From: Periplaneta americana
Lineage: Eukaryota; Arthropoda; Insecta; Blattodea; Blattidae
Direction: 5' to 3'
Assembly: GCF_040183065.1 (NCBI RefSeq)
Contig: NC_091117.1
Location: forward strand, 97,924,001 to 97,988,000
Length of the DNA stretch: 64,000 nt
Shown here: positions 1 through 10,800 of the stretch, in pieces
How the letters are laid out: every line of letters starts with the position of its first letter
How positions within the stretch are numbered: the first letter of the stretch is position 1
Made by a program: the position numbers and the translations under genes
Notes under the pieces: model-generated
What the model was told of the DNA's origin: nothing
Database searches by the model: none
Seen by the model: the letters and a program-made list of their open reading frames with translations, nothing else

Positions 1-119
1 AAAAGTGATTGTGTAAATTTCATTAATAACTTCATTGGTTGGCTTAAAAAATTCAAGATACTGTATATAACTTCTTTGCAAAGTCCCAAGCAAATTATTT
101 AAAGTAGCTGAAAAATGAA

Positions 120-760
120 ATAAAGCCCGGTGAGTTCATTATCATTGGTGATTTTTCAGAGAATTACAGTTTCATTATTCAGGATGCTACACAAGGTCAT
201 CAGTGGAGTACTTCTTAAGCAACAATACACCCATTCACAGTACATTACAGAAATTCAGTTGGTGGTAATTTAGAGAACCTTTGTTTTTCAGTAATTTCGG
301 AATGCTTACTTCACGATAGTGCAACAGTTCATGTTTTTTAAAGGAAAATGATAGAACATCTGAAACAAACACATACCGAAATACCTAAAATATATGATTT
401 CAGTGATGGAGCAGCTAGCGAATACAAGAACGAAAAAAATCCGTTAATCTACTCAATCATGAACATGATTTTCAAATACCTGCAGAGTGGCATTTCTTTG
501 GAACTAGTCACGGTAAAGGGCCCAGTGACAGTGTAAGGGGTACAATCAAGCGAATCGCTGCAAAAGCCAGGAACTCTAATTTCATCTCCTAAAGGACTGT
601 ATGATTGGTCAAAATGCAATATACAGGGAATTATTGTGTCTTTCACATCCATTGAAAAACCTGAAGAAGTAGTTACAAAATCTAAATCCTCAAAGATTTG
701 CTGGCCTTAAGACTGTTCCTGGAACAAGAAGTGTTCACTGTGTGGTTCCAGTTAATGGAA
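120..760 (+). pseudogene. Decayed gene of a mobile-element-associated insect ORF family
   Basis: Translation in shifting frames gives a recognisable relic of a family repeated in insect and cnidarian genomes: GDFSENY near 140, IYDFSDGAASEYKN near 390-430, then after a frameshift near 505 TSHGKGPSD and a run of KRIAAKA. Only 62 codons (348-536) stay open. In-frame stops lie after GHQWSTS and before the 348 start, so it cannot make the full protein. The family's function is unknown to me; multicopy behaviour suggests a mobile element. The assignment rests on remembered family motifs. Confidence 0.5.
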
Positions 761-1289
761 AGTTAACAATAAAACCCTATTCTGATTCATCAGAAGTACC
801 AAAACTAGTTGAAATCAGACGTGTGACGCACACCGGTCATCAATGCGGAAACGCTTCTCGCAGTGACCAGCAGTAGTGATGGCACATGGCGCAGCGGCAT
901 AGATCACCCTTTACACGGCGAGTTGTTTTAATTTATTACTTCCTTATTTTTGAAGATCCCATTATGAAAATTTGACAACCTAATGAAAATGCTCAGTAAA
1001 TTGTCATTTATTTTTTTCATGCGAATTGAAATATTCGATTTTATGCAATGGCGTTTTTTAAAATATGTTTTTGAATTTTTCAAACACAGTTTTCAGAGCT
1101 GCATTGAACTATAGTATCTTAATAACCTATTTTGTAAGCTATCTAACGCTATCTTAAAGAAATTTTTTATAATTATTCTTATGGTCAGAAAGCAAATTTA
1201 AAACAGAGCTATGTGCTCAAATAAAAATATTTTAACTGCCCGTTACTTAAACGGTAGCTGTCACAAACATAATTTTGTACATGATTAAT

Positions 1290-1886
1290 ATATACGACAT
1301 AAATAGTTGAATGTACAATTTTTAACAAATTTGGAGATATGAATGTTTTTCGTCATACTGTTTTGCATGGAATTACCCATTGAATATTTCAATATTTCTG
1401 AAAAATTGCCACATTGCATTGACAAATTGCATAAACTGCTTAACAGAAGGGATATCATTTCAGAACATGCTTTCCGAACTTTACTTGGGATTTCATCATA
1501 TCCAGAGGGTATGATTTCTGCTGTGATAGTGGGAATAAATTTGAGACCTAGAAATTCAGTGTTAAATGCAGCTGTGAAGTGACCAATTGGGAATTGCAGC
1601 ATATTCTGCACAATCTTGAATGTTTAAGTTCTCAATAATATTTATATAGAAATCGTTAAAATGATTCACAATTGATTTTGGGTTCTTTAATTTACAATAA
1701 TTGATTTTAATATAAGTAATATTTCCATTCTTTGAATATCGAATAGTTTCATTTTTAATAATATCCCAAATACTTTTAATATTATTATCTGAATTTTGTA
1801 TTCTTTCATTCGGATACATTCTCTTTTCATCTTTTACAACGTTTGACAAAATTTTACAGTAATTCTTACAGTAGTTAAGAATCATC
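1290..1886 (-). pseudogene. LINE fragment, linker and start of reverse transcriptase (antisense)
   Basis: Two overlapping minus-strand frames resemble the segment between endonuclease and reverse transcriptase of non-LTR retrotransposons: NYCKILSNVVKDEKR then IQNSDNNIKSIWDIIKNE, followed after a frameshift by a GYDEIPSKV block (the usual 'GYDEI' of RT region 0/1) and ILKYSMG. The remaining RT, including the catalytic FADD box, is missing, so the copy is truncated. Its endonuclease part lies at 2480-3150 and a transposon sits between. A second copy of the same family is at 23580-24430. Confidence 0.65.
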
Positions 1887-2480
1887 TACTCGTTAAATAT
1901 AGATTCCTTTTTTGTAATAACCTGTTGTTGGACGAACAAAATTTGCATTTTCAACAAGATGGAGCTCCCCCACAGTTTGCAGTACCTGTGCGACAATGGC
2001 TGGATAGAAGATTTCCTAGGAAATGGATTGGTACCCGTAGAAGAGATGCTGTAGAAAATGGCTGGCGACATTTCCAGACCTGACCCCACTTGACTTCTTC
2101 CTATGGGGTCATTTGAAATCAGTTGCTCATACTCCTCTGCCTGAGAATATTCAAGACCTGAACAATAGAATAACCCAAGAATGTAATCGGATTAGTAAGG
2201 ACACATACCAAAATGTTCACGAGGAGTTCCAAAATATACCGTATTACTGTTTAACCAACAATAGAGCACATTTTGAACATTTGATTTAATGCAAAATGAA
2301 TACTTGTCAGGTTGTCAAGCAAAAAATGTGAAATAAATGAATGAGGTGTATAAACAAATTGAATGCTCTTTCATATTTAAGTATAAAAATATAGGGGTGT
2401 CACTTGAAATTTTAAAGTGGGGTTGGCTAGGGGATGGAAGGTGAAATCTAAAATGGAATTAAGCTTGGTTTCAGACTTCC
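1887..2480 (+). mobile_element. Tc1/mariner-superfamily transposase C-terminal fragment inside a LINE
   Basis: Plus-strand translation from about 1949 gives FQQDGAPPQFAVPVRQWL, FPRKWIG, then after a one-base shift LTPLDFFLWGHLKS and a C-terminal NNRAHFEHLI ending at 2289. The QDGAPP and DLTPLDFFLWG boxes carry the second and third acidic residues of the DDE transposase fold. The N-terminal half is absent. It divides a LINE of opposite orientation, which implies later insertion. I could not define its inverted repeats, so the limits are approximate. Confidence 0.6.
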
Positions 2481-3150
2481 CCCTCAACATCTAAATTGAC
2501 GTGTTTTTTTGTTTAAATAATTATGACTGTACTACTTCCAGTTTATATTCTGGTTGGGAAACTTGATGTATAATTAAGATTATAAGTTTCAAGAAAGCAA
2601 TTCAGTTTGCTTTTACATAAACTTTCTGATAGATAATTATTTTTATGTCACCACAAATAACAAATTCGGTGGGCAGTTAGTGAAGCGTTTTCAATAATGA
2701 ATCTAAGTTAGTTATAATTTTTTTTATAATCTCCGATTGGCGTTCTATAAACACATAAGATAATTAAATTTGACATCTCACGACGAACTTGTATTCCACA
2801 GATTTTAATATCTTGTTCAAGATAAAAATCAAATATATCAATTTTACTAAATAGATACTCTCTGATAAAAATACACGCACCCCCTTTTTGAAGACATGTC
2901 TATAGAGATGAGAACCTAATAAATATCCATATAAAGACAGTTGTAATATTTTCTGTTGTTTCATATGATGTTTACATAATATCTGAGGGTTATAATTTTG
3001 AGATGCTAAAGAAGAAATTCATGTTTTTTTATTTAATCCTCTAATATTTTGATGAAAAATAGTGAAGTTACTGTATTTAGAATATTCGTTATGACAGTTT
3101 TCTTCTGGGGGTGCGATCTCAAATGTCCTGTTATGTTTTTATTTTACAAG
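2480..3150 (-). pseudogene. LINE fragment, endonuclease region (antisense)
   Basis: A 66-codon minus-strand frame (2764-2964) contains GYLLGSHLYRHVFKKG, matching the 'I-GY-LGS-YCR---KKGG' block of apurinic-type endonucleases in non-LTR retrotransposons. Flanking sequence (for example 2620-2680) is clearly similar to 24350-24440, the same region of a second copy. Stops and indels are frequent. It belongs with the RT piece at 1290-1886. Confidence 0.55.
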
Positions 3151-4017
3151 CATTGCGAAATTGGAAGGAAATGCAATAGTTTGAATCACCCGCTCAGAGC
3201 TATCATCAAGTGAGAAAATTTGTAAGCTCGAGAGGAGATACTTTTTGGAATTAATTATGATGATATAACATGACTATATTTTAAATAACGCCTTTAATAG
3301 GATAAGTAGACGTGATCCGCGAAATCTAACATCAGACAAATTCATTGAATCTTGGAAATGAATCAAACTTCATGAAAGGTGCAATTTCTCACCATCGCTG
3401 GAATAATATTATCTATGGTATGATGTGTTAAACAGGTTGTTCAACTTCAGATTTATGGAAAAGTTAATTTATCACAAAGAATGTCATGGGCACTCCTTAT
3501 AAAGTATTTATTTTTAATCTAAAGATTAAAATTTAAACATCATATTTAAGACTTATTGTTTTAACGTTTGTTTGTTCTCGTGTATAAACCTGGAATGACC
3601 AAGCTTATTCGATGTCTATTGGCAACACTAGAGACGTCACCAAATGGTCGAAGCCTAATTTTCCACTAGTAATGTTGTAGAAATGAACGGAAATATATCC
3701 GCTTAAATCCAATGAAATCTCTTACATCGAAGTAAAGAACTATTAAAATACCATTCTACAATACCCGAGCAGCTTTTATTTCTTTAAAACACAATAAAGA
3801 ACCTGATACAGAATACAACTATTAGATTGGAATGAAGACTAGCATATATTTCGGAAGTCCTCCACGAAGGACGTTCGATTATTTATTTTCTGGCTGAATA
3901 CAAGTACCCATCATTTTGGTGAGTACATTTTGATAAAGCATATGTTATATTTGCATGGATTATTATTTTGTGCTGTGAGTGTTCGCAATTTCTAAAATAG
4001 CTTTTTATGCCTATAAA
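3151..4017. other. No gene seen; upstream flank of Cdk12
   Basis: AT-rich sequence without a supported ORF or recognised repeat. Because a candidate first exon of Cdk12 begins near 4018, the promoter may lie here, but I see no convincing TATA or initiator arrangement. Confidence 0.4.
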
Positions 4018-4176
4018 CGAACGGCAGGGAAGCAAAATGGCGGACGGGTAGTGGCAGTGATAATTTGGAAAGTATGTGATGTTATTGTGTTTGTGTATGT
4101 ACGTTCAAAGTGAAGTGAAAACTGTTCAAGAAATCCATAAGTACGCGTAATTTAAGTGTGAAGTAATAGTTTGAAG
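4018..4176 (+). promoter_or_regulatory. Candidate 5' UTR exon of Cdk12 with a short upstream ORF
   Basis: A locally G/C-rich patch holds an AAAATGGCGGACGG context at about 4034, typical of animal 5' leaders. This ATG opens a four-codon ORF (M-A-D-G-stop, 4037-4051). The stretch ends at TTGAAG|GTAATG (donor after 4176), which could splice to the acceptor at 4631. The transcription start is unknown and the exon has no transcript support here. Confidence 0.35.
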
Positions 4177-4261
4177 GTAATGTAACAATACTATTATGAA
4201 ACATAAGTTAGGTTATGGCTTTTATGTGCGTTGTAACTTAGAAGTGCATTGGGAGATGAAA

Positions 4262-4263
<2 letters not shown>

Positions 4264-4300
<37 letters not shown>
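4264..4300. repeat. (AT)n microsatellite
   Basis: About 18 AT units, inside the proposed first intron of Cdk12. Confidence 0.9.
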
Positions 4301-4303
<3 letters not shown>

Positions 4304-4639
4304 TTCTATATTTATCATGTAAAGGGTCAAAATTTACTCGTGAACGAAGGTGATTGCAGTTAGCACATTGGCATAAAGTACCGGTAATGACTTCTCTTTC
4401 AATAGTCAGTACTACAGAAGTTGTATTTCAAATAAGGAAAATTAGTAGTGACTTGGTGTATTTAGGGAGTTATTGTGTATATTTAAATATAGAATTGATA
4501 GGCAATCGGGTAGCTATGCAGTAATATACTTTATACTCATCTGTACATGTGTTTGTTAGCAGTGATGCATGACTGTGTTTTTCACTTTGTGGAGTTATTT
4601 TTCCAAACAACCCAGCACCTATATTTTTCAGTAGGTGAT

Positions 4640-6567
4640 ATGCCAAGTGGCCGTGATGTGGAGCGTAATGGAAGGATCAGTGAACATCGTCGTCGATCAA
4701 GCAACACTCAGAGATCGGATGCATCAGGAAGTGACCTAGATGGTGGTGTTCAGTCAAGTATGGATTTGGAATCTGGTAGAAATAGACATAGTAGACACCA
4801 TAGTGGAAATCATGGCAGAACATCAGGGATTAATAAAAAAAGTAGGAAAAAGCGGAGGTCGAGAGAATGCAGTTCCAGTGGTGCAGACAATCCAGTTGTT
4901 TCCGTAGCATCGTCAGTGATAAAGCCTTTAGTCGAATATTCTGATGTGAGTTCCGAGGATCTCTCTGGTCCGGAAGCAGGTGAGATTCAGAGTGATGAGA
5001 GTACACGAATTAGTTTAAGTGAAGGTGAAGTGAGCCCAGCTTCTCCCCATTCAGGACTCCATCATGGCTCTAGCAGTCGGAGTCAACATAAACATGGTAG
5101 AGTGTCACAAAGTGGTGCTAGTAGTAAATTAGTGGACTCTGATGTCGATAGAGGAAAAGGGTACAGACATCATAGTGACAGGAAATCACTTTCGTCGCAT
5201 TCTCGTGTCGTGTCTTCCCCTCCGCCAAGAAGCAGTGAAAGCAGACGGGGTCACAGTGGACGGCATGCTGTGTCTCCATCGTTAATAATTCGATCGCCTA
5301 CTCCACCAGTTTCTGTGCCAAAAAGTGGTAAACGTAAGGAACGGAGAACGTCAATTTCATCGGTTACTTCGCGAGGTAGTGAACTGAGGCATAGAAAACA
5401 TCATGATCGTTCACCTTCCCCCGAAAAACATCATGGTGACAGAAGCATTTCACCTGTAGCTCTGGACATTTATAGAAAAATGAAGGATGGCCACACTTCT
5501 GGCAGTCGACACCGATCCAGCTCAATGAAGAAAAAGGAAAAGAAACATAAACGTGACCGAGAGAGAAAGATTAAACCACCTCACAGGTCAAGTAGAAGTC
5601 CAAGTAGTAGCAGACGGAGAAAAAAGAAATCTAGACATCATTCAAGAAGTTCTTCTCCGGGTGGTTTGGGAGATGACAATGCTGGTGGTTTAACTCAATC
5701 TGAGGAAGACGATGCGAGTTTAGTTGCATCAGGAGAAGAACTGGTGGATGGTAGTCATCTTGATGCATGGCATCGTCCCACTTCTCCTGATGAAATAGCG
5801 TTACCATCCACCACACCACAATCTGCTTCTCCTCGTGAAAATATAAAAAATAACACAGTGACTTCTCCAGACTCTTTGCCATTCATTAGTGAAAGAGTTA
5901 CGCCACCGCGTGAAACAAGTGATATGGATATTGAATCTTCTGAACCAGAAGAAAGTGTTTCTCCCCGAGCAAGAACTCCATTGGTTCCTGTTCCGATTAG
6001 GTCTTCAAGGACAAGGGGTGGTAGTACTCCAGTGTCATCTCCCCATACTCCACCATTACCCCCAAAAGCATACGAGAAGTTGAACTCATCGAAGCTGGCT
6101 GCTGTGGAGGCGAGGTATAGTGGAAGGTGTTCTGCTAGCCCTACAGATAGGAGATCTCCTAGTTTACCTCCAAGACGAACACCAACATTTAGCCCTATCC
6201 CAATGCGATCCCATGGCATTTTGGAGGAAGATGATATGTTGCGGTGGAAACCTCCACCTATTTCACCAGGTCCCAGATCTCCTCTTCCTCGTCATCCATC
6301 TCCAGTCCACGTATCATCTAGACGCAGTGCTAATTCACCGTCCCGTAAAAGAAGGAAGAGCAGCAGAAGTGAAAAGGACAGATTGAGAAGTCACAGAAGA
6401 GATAAGGAACGAGACAGAGAACGGGAGAGAGAAAGAGAGAGGGAACGTGAACGAGAAAGAGAAAGGGAACGTGAACGAGAGAGAGAACGAGAGAGGGAAC
6501 GTGACAGAGGCCATAAATCCAGTCGAATACGTAGGAGCAGTCGTTCAAGAAGCCGCTCTCCAGTGAG
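4640..6567 (+). CDS. Cdk12: Cdk12/Cdk13-type kinase, first coding exon (Ser/Arg-rich N-terminal arm), partial
   Basis: The CDK12/13 kinase pairs with cyclin K and phosphorylates the RNA polymerase II C-terminal domain in the nucleus. This exon encodes 642 residues plus two bases of the disordered arm before the kinase domain. Residues 95-106 read KPLVEYSDVSSE, matching the PLVEY-D-(I/V)SS motif shared by CDK12 and CDK13 N-termini. Many SP/TP sites and RS dipeptides follow, then a basic KKKEKKHKRDRERK stretch. An uninterrupted Arg-Glu repeat (about 590-621) precedes a final RSRSRSPVR. I chose ATG 4640 because a pyrimidine-rich tract and AG at 4630-4631 make a good acceptor; the open frame upstream to 4547 is then intronic. 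A perfect donor (GAG|GTAAGT) follows 6567, giving a phase-2 intron. No kinase exon was found downstream. Another RS-rich protein is possible but less likely. Confidence 0.8.
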
Positions 6568-7145
6568 GTAAGTAATGCACTTATTTGGGAGGAATGTTGT
6601 TTGGAAACAGGTGTAATGGAGTTGGTCTATATCTTTAAACTACGTGAACTAACTCATTTAGGTAAAATCGTACTTTAGCAGGCTACAAATAGTTATGGCT
6701 GCTGGCAAACTGCTTTGGTGTTGTATTATTGGTCCAGGGAAAAACACTTGCGTTTTGCCAACAGCCATAATTATTTGTACCAGAGGGGGATTTTACCTTC
6801 ATTTCTTTTGTATTTTTTAAAAAGATCTGTCGTTAAAATGTCTATCACTTTGCACATGATTTCTGATAGATGGTTTTGTGTTGTGAAACTGCACATTGAT
6901 TTCATCGCTTACGGGAATTTATTTTCGATGATCTTCTTTTGCATTTTATATAGCTTAACTACAGTAAAACTTGTGCAAGGCGGTACGTGAATAAAGACAG
7001 AATCTGGACAATGTGAAAAAATTATCTAATCCCAGCAAATAGAATAAGCATGAAGTTACTGGTATAAATAGTCTATTCTGTATATCTATTGCAGAATCTG
7101 CTCAGAAAGCAGTAGTTTAGGACTTGATAATTCTCGAGAAGAACT
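6568..7145. other. Start of the Cdk12 intron; nothing recognised
   Basis: Begins with the GTAAGT donor. A 91-codon frame at 6715-6990 has no recognisable motif and lies in AT-rich DNA, so I treat it as chance. Confidence 0.5.
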
Positions 7146-7163
7146 GCACCAAAGGAGGAGGCA

Positions 7164-7197
<34 letters not shown>

Positions 7198-7388
7198 TAC
7201 TTGTTACCAGTACAACTGACAAGAGAACCAGGATGCAATACTAGGTTTGTTACCAATACAACTCGCAAGAGGTCCATTTCCCTAGTATTGCATCCTGGTC
7301 CTCTTGCAAGTTGTACTGGTAACAAGTAAGAGGTAAGAGAGAGGGGGAGAGAGAGAGAGGGAGAGATATGTGCCTCTTCCTTTGGTGC
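7146..7388. repeat. Foldback element: about 100-bp inverted repeat containing CT/GA tracts
   Basis: Arm 7146-7245 and arm 7281-7388 are near-perfect reverse complements. GCACCAAAGGAGGAGGCACA pairs with the GTGCCTCTTCCTTTGGTGC end, the (CT)n run with (GA)n, and CCAGGATGCAATACTAGG with CCTAGTATTGCATCCTGG. The 35-bp centre holds a third, degenerate copy of the 'TTACCAGTACAACT' segment. The form fits a foldback MITE or a palindrome made by aberrant replication. No coding capacity. Confidence 0.85.
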
Positions 7389-8212
7389 ATTCGTTCTGGA
7401 CCTCTCATGTGTTATATTGGTATTTGGTAGAGGGGAAAGGGAGAAGTGTCTTCTTTAGTGTGGTTTTGGAAAATTATCTAGGACTTTACCATAAACTACT
7501 TGTATTATGCGGAAGAAAGATTAAAAAGTTATGTACAGTGAGAGAGATAATTTTGAGTGGGTGAAAATGTTTCAAGATCTGTAGCACAGTTTATAAGAGG
7601 CTATAATTTTAATTCCTTTCCAGCATAGATAAATTGTGTAATATTTAATTAAACAGAAAAACGAAGCGAATATCTCGTCATTACATGAACCAAAACTTCC
7701 TGCTCAGAGCATGCGCAGTATGGCATTTTTTGTCTTAGAAAATACTCGAGTTGCTCAGCTATTATGTCCATTGTACCCATTATATTTTTGTACATCGTAT
7801 CATTATTGTTTGTTCTGAGAATTACTGGTAATGTCGATCAGTGAGTCATTGTCCTGTAACTTCATACCACAAAAAAACAACCCCTTTGTTGTATCGAGAG
7901 ATGGCCAATTAGGTAAATTGTCATTCATATTCTTTCCAACAATGATGCTAGCCATGACTTTGAGGGGTTTTCTCAGAAAATCGTAAAAGAGATTTGGGAA
8001 AAAGGTAGGTAAACAACAAATTGCTGTTTCATTATGCATCAGAATCTCATTGCATTAATGCCTGATGGTTATAGGGACAGAGTTGGAGAGGGAGAGAATA
8101 AAGTTTCCATTTTGTGAAAAAAGTTATTGGTCCAAACTATATAGTATGCCCCAACTAGAACATTTTAAATGTATAAATAATAGGTTAGTGAAATGTAGTG
8201 TAACAATAATGC
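7389..8212. other. Intronic/intergenic spacer, no gene seen
   Basis: No ORF with family resemblance on either strand and no delimited repeat. Confidence 0.5.
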
Positions 8213-8467
8213 AGTCCACCATTGTGGAGTAATGGTTAGCATGTCTGACTGTGCAACAAGCAGTCCTGGGCCCAAATACTGGTTGGACAAGTTACCTGGT
8301 TGAGGTTTTTTTTCGGTGTTTTCCCTCAATTCATTGAGAGCAATTGGTGGGTAACTTTCAGTGCTGGACTCTGGACTCATTTCGCTGGCACTATCCCTTC
8401 ATCATTTCACTCAAATGCTAAATAACCATAGCAGTTGTTAAAGCATTATAAAATAACCCAAATAAAA
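8213..8467 (+). mobile_element. tRNA-derived SINE (family A), diverged copy
   Basis: A tRNA-like head (TGGTTAGCATGTCTGACTG is A-box-like) is followed by a body with ACAAGTTACCTGGTTGAGG, TTTTCCCTCAATTC and GGGTAACTTTC, ending in CTAAATAACC and an A-rich tail. The same body appears on the minus strand at 15601-15809, which identifies the family. The B box is mutated. Confidence 0.8.
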
Positions 8468-8506
8468 ACAGTAATTCATTGCACTGTAGTAATAATGTAG
8501 AACATA

Positions 8507-8528
8507 ATAATAATAATAATAATAATAG
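8507..8528. repeat. (TAA)n microsatellite
   Basis: About seven TAA units. Confidence 0.85.
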
Positions 8529-8744
8529 TGTGCAGCATAAGTCGCTATGCAAATTAATATGCTGACAAATTTCTAAGCTTTAAGTTGCTACCCTGCTATG
8601 CAAAATATGCTTTTATATGGCCTGATCAGGCAACTTTCAAGTTAAGCGGAAGGATAAATGGAAAATTGCATGTACTGATCTGTCCAGAATACTCATGCAG
8701 TAATTCAAGCTGAATTGAATGTTCCTGGTTTCTCAATCTTGGCA

Positions 8745-8967
8745 GGCATATGCAGTGCTAATGTGATTGGCCTGTATTTTTTGACAATACTGTGAAAGCT
8801 GAAAATTATAGGTATATGTTGCATGACATGATTATTGATCGAAACAATAATCCAGTTTTTGAAAACCTGAGACACCAACTCATTTGGAAACAGGACAGCT
8901 ATCCAGTCCACTATGGATTAGTTGTACACAAATATGCAAATCAGGTGACCAAACATTTTTTAAAATG
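8745..8967 (+). pseudogene. Tc1/mariner-type transposase fragment, older host of the 8968-9700 insertion
   Basis: Translation gives ENYRYMLHDMI followed by a diverged catalytic box (KQDSYPVHYGLVV, in place of QDGAPPHY...V). Upstream NVIGLYFL matches the 'VIGPIFF' strand that precedes it in these transposases. The gene is cut off where a separate TIR element begins at 8968. I find no clear continuation after 9700. Confidence 0.5.
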
Positions 8968-9700
8968 TACTGTGAAGTCACAAAGTGGGTGTACCCCCAT
9001 GTATTCTTATTTCACTTACTTTGTGAATGTTGCTACCCCCTTGTTTATGTTGGTACCATGCTGCCATAGTAACTGTGCAGTTATAAACAAACATGGCTGA
9101 CTAGAGTCTGTTTATCATCGAACAAAGATTAGTGACACAGTTTGGCTTCATGAAAGATGGCATACCGGTGACACCGTGAAAACAGTGAAGATGAAATTTC
9201 GTGACTGCTTTCGTGTGGAACTGCCAATGTAAGCAACAGTGTTGGGGTGGGAAAAATGTGTATTCGCAACACTTTGCATTGCAAGTGCGCCGATACCTGA
9301 ATACAGCCTTTCCCAACCAGTGGATTGGAAGAGGATTTGCAGATGATCAAGCTCCTTTTGCCAGGCCTCCACGAAGTCCTGATCTCACAACACATTGATA
9401 ATGCTCTCTGGGTGTTCATCAAGGACAAAGTGCGAAATCACCACTATAACACAACGACACAATTACGAGCAGCTGTGGAAGATGCCTTCAATGAAGTGAC
9501 CTTTGATTGTCCCTGCAAAACATCTCCCAGGACATGGCTCAAAATTCAGCTGTGCTATGAAAATGAAGGTCTTCATACCGATGTCCTGGATAGTTTAACT
9601 ATCAGATACATGTTCATATCAATCAATCAACCATAACCATTGTAATGTCTCATAATACATGGGGGGGGGGGGGGTACGTCCACTTTGTGACCTCTATGTA
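8968..9700 (+). mobile_element. Mariner-type element, 733 bp, internally deleted, TA-flanked
   Basis: The ends form inverted repeats: TACTGTGAAGTCACAAAGTG on the left matches the reverse complement of the right end (TACATAGAGGTCACAAAGTG), and both continue into GTACCCCC...ATGTATT. TA lies at both borders (8968-8969, 9699-9700). The right TIR contains a run of 15 G. At about a third to half the usual autonomous length, it carries only parts of a transposase gene. Confidence 0.85.
9096..9640 (+). pseudogene. Deleted mariner-type transposase gene
   Basis: Pieces in different frames show an N-terminal helix-turn-helix part (WLHERWHTGDTVKTVKMKF) fused directly to the C-terminal catalytic region (ALQVRRYLNTAFPNQWIGRG, RPPRSPDLTTH, DNALWVFIKDKV). 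The middle, including the first catalytic Asp, is missing. The acidic QDGAPP box is corrupted, and frameshifts occur near 9240 and 9330. Confidence 0.65.
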
Positions 9701-9755
9701 TAAAGAATAATGATGAACACTTTCAGCAGTTTGATTATCCATCTCAGTGTAAATT

Positions 9756-9756
<1 letters not shown>

Positions 9757-9801
<45 letters not shown>
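9757..9801. repeat. (TTA)n microsatellite
   Basis: About 15 ATT/TTA units directly after the mariner relic. Confidence 0.9.
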
Positions 9802-9803
<2 letters not shown>

Positions 9804-10608
9804 GCATGTAAGTTAGATTACCTCAGTCATCTGGATTAGCCTGGTGTAACGAGCCAACAAAATAGACTACTTCTCTGGCAGTGGCGGCTCGTGGGTACTG
9901 AATTCAGGGGGGCTGCATATAAAAATAAACCATGCAAATTATCTTATTTAAAGATTAGTTCCATGCACCTTGTCTTGTAGGTTGCGGACTTTTGAATCAT
10001 CTTATTAAAATCCGCTATGTCGTTTAACATAGTCTTTACAATGGAAAACATAGCTAATGCGGTCAGTCTCTCTTCTCTCATCGTATTTCTAAGATAGGAT
10101 TTCACTCTTTTCAAACACGAAAAGCAACGTTCTGGTTCGGAAATTGTCATTGGTATGGTGATAGCTATGCGTAGTAGTTTCACAACTTCTGAAAATGAGG
10201 CCTGCAAGTTCTCAGATAGAAGAAACTGCAAGAGCATGACTGCGCCACTGATATTTCTGAATTCTTGTCTCTGATACAACACAGTGAGTTCCGTTTTTAG
10301 TTTGTCTTTATCGAACATTAAGAAAAGCTTCACACATACATTTAGGTCATTTTCAGGGAATGAGCTTTTGTAGCATTCAAATTTTTCTTGACACAGAAGA
10401 GAAGATAATATCAGATGATCTATGAATTGGAATCGGGTGTTAGCTTGTGTGATAATGAGGTCACACACTTCCTTAGTTGCCGCAACCCTTGTCTGAATCC
10501 CTTCGACCTTACGACGCTTTTTAGAGTTTTCATTTTCACAGATCTCGCTGCTCAACTGTTCACTGTTCCGTATTATCAGTATGGCATTAGCAAAGCTTGA
10601 TATGCGGA

Positions 10609-10800
10609 GTTGGCCTCGGTAGCATAGTCGCTGTGGGTTCGATCCCGGCCCAGGTCAATGGCATTTAAGTGTGTTTAAATGAGAAAGGCTCATGTCAGTA
10701 GATTTACTGACATTTCAAAGAATCCTGCGAGACAAGATTCCGGGACACCAGCGACGCTGCAGTTGCGAGTGTCGTTAAATAAACCACAATTCAATTTTTT
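10609..10800 (+). mobile_element. tRNA-derived SINE (family B) inserted in the hAT transposase
   Basis: The head reads GTTGGCCTCGGTAGCATAG with B-box GGGTTCGATCCCGG. The body has CATTTAAGTGTGTTTAAATG and GTCAGTAGATTTACTGACAT, and it ends GTCGTTAAATAAACCACAA. A 9-bp TSD with one mismatch (ATATGCGGA at 10600-10608, ATATGCAGA at 10801-10809) marks the insertion. Part of the A-box/anticodon half is deleted. Confidence 0.9.

Noticed and set aside
4547-4639. Upstream in-frame extension of the Cdk12 ORF (start at 4547)
   Set aside because: A good 3' splice site (pyrimidine-rich tract plus AG at 4631) lies inside it, and the encoded residues are hydrophobic and unlike the RS-rich arm, so this is most likely intron.
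5631-6548. Open frames on the minus strand and other plus frames across Cdk12
   Set aside because: They are shadows of the biased Ser/Arg/Glu codon usage and carry no domain.
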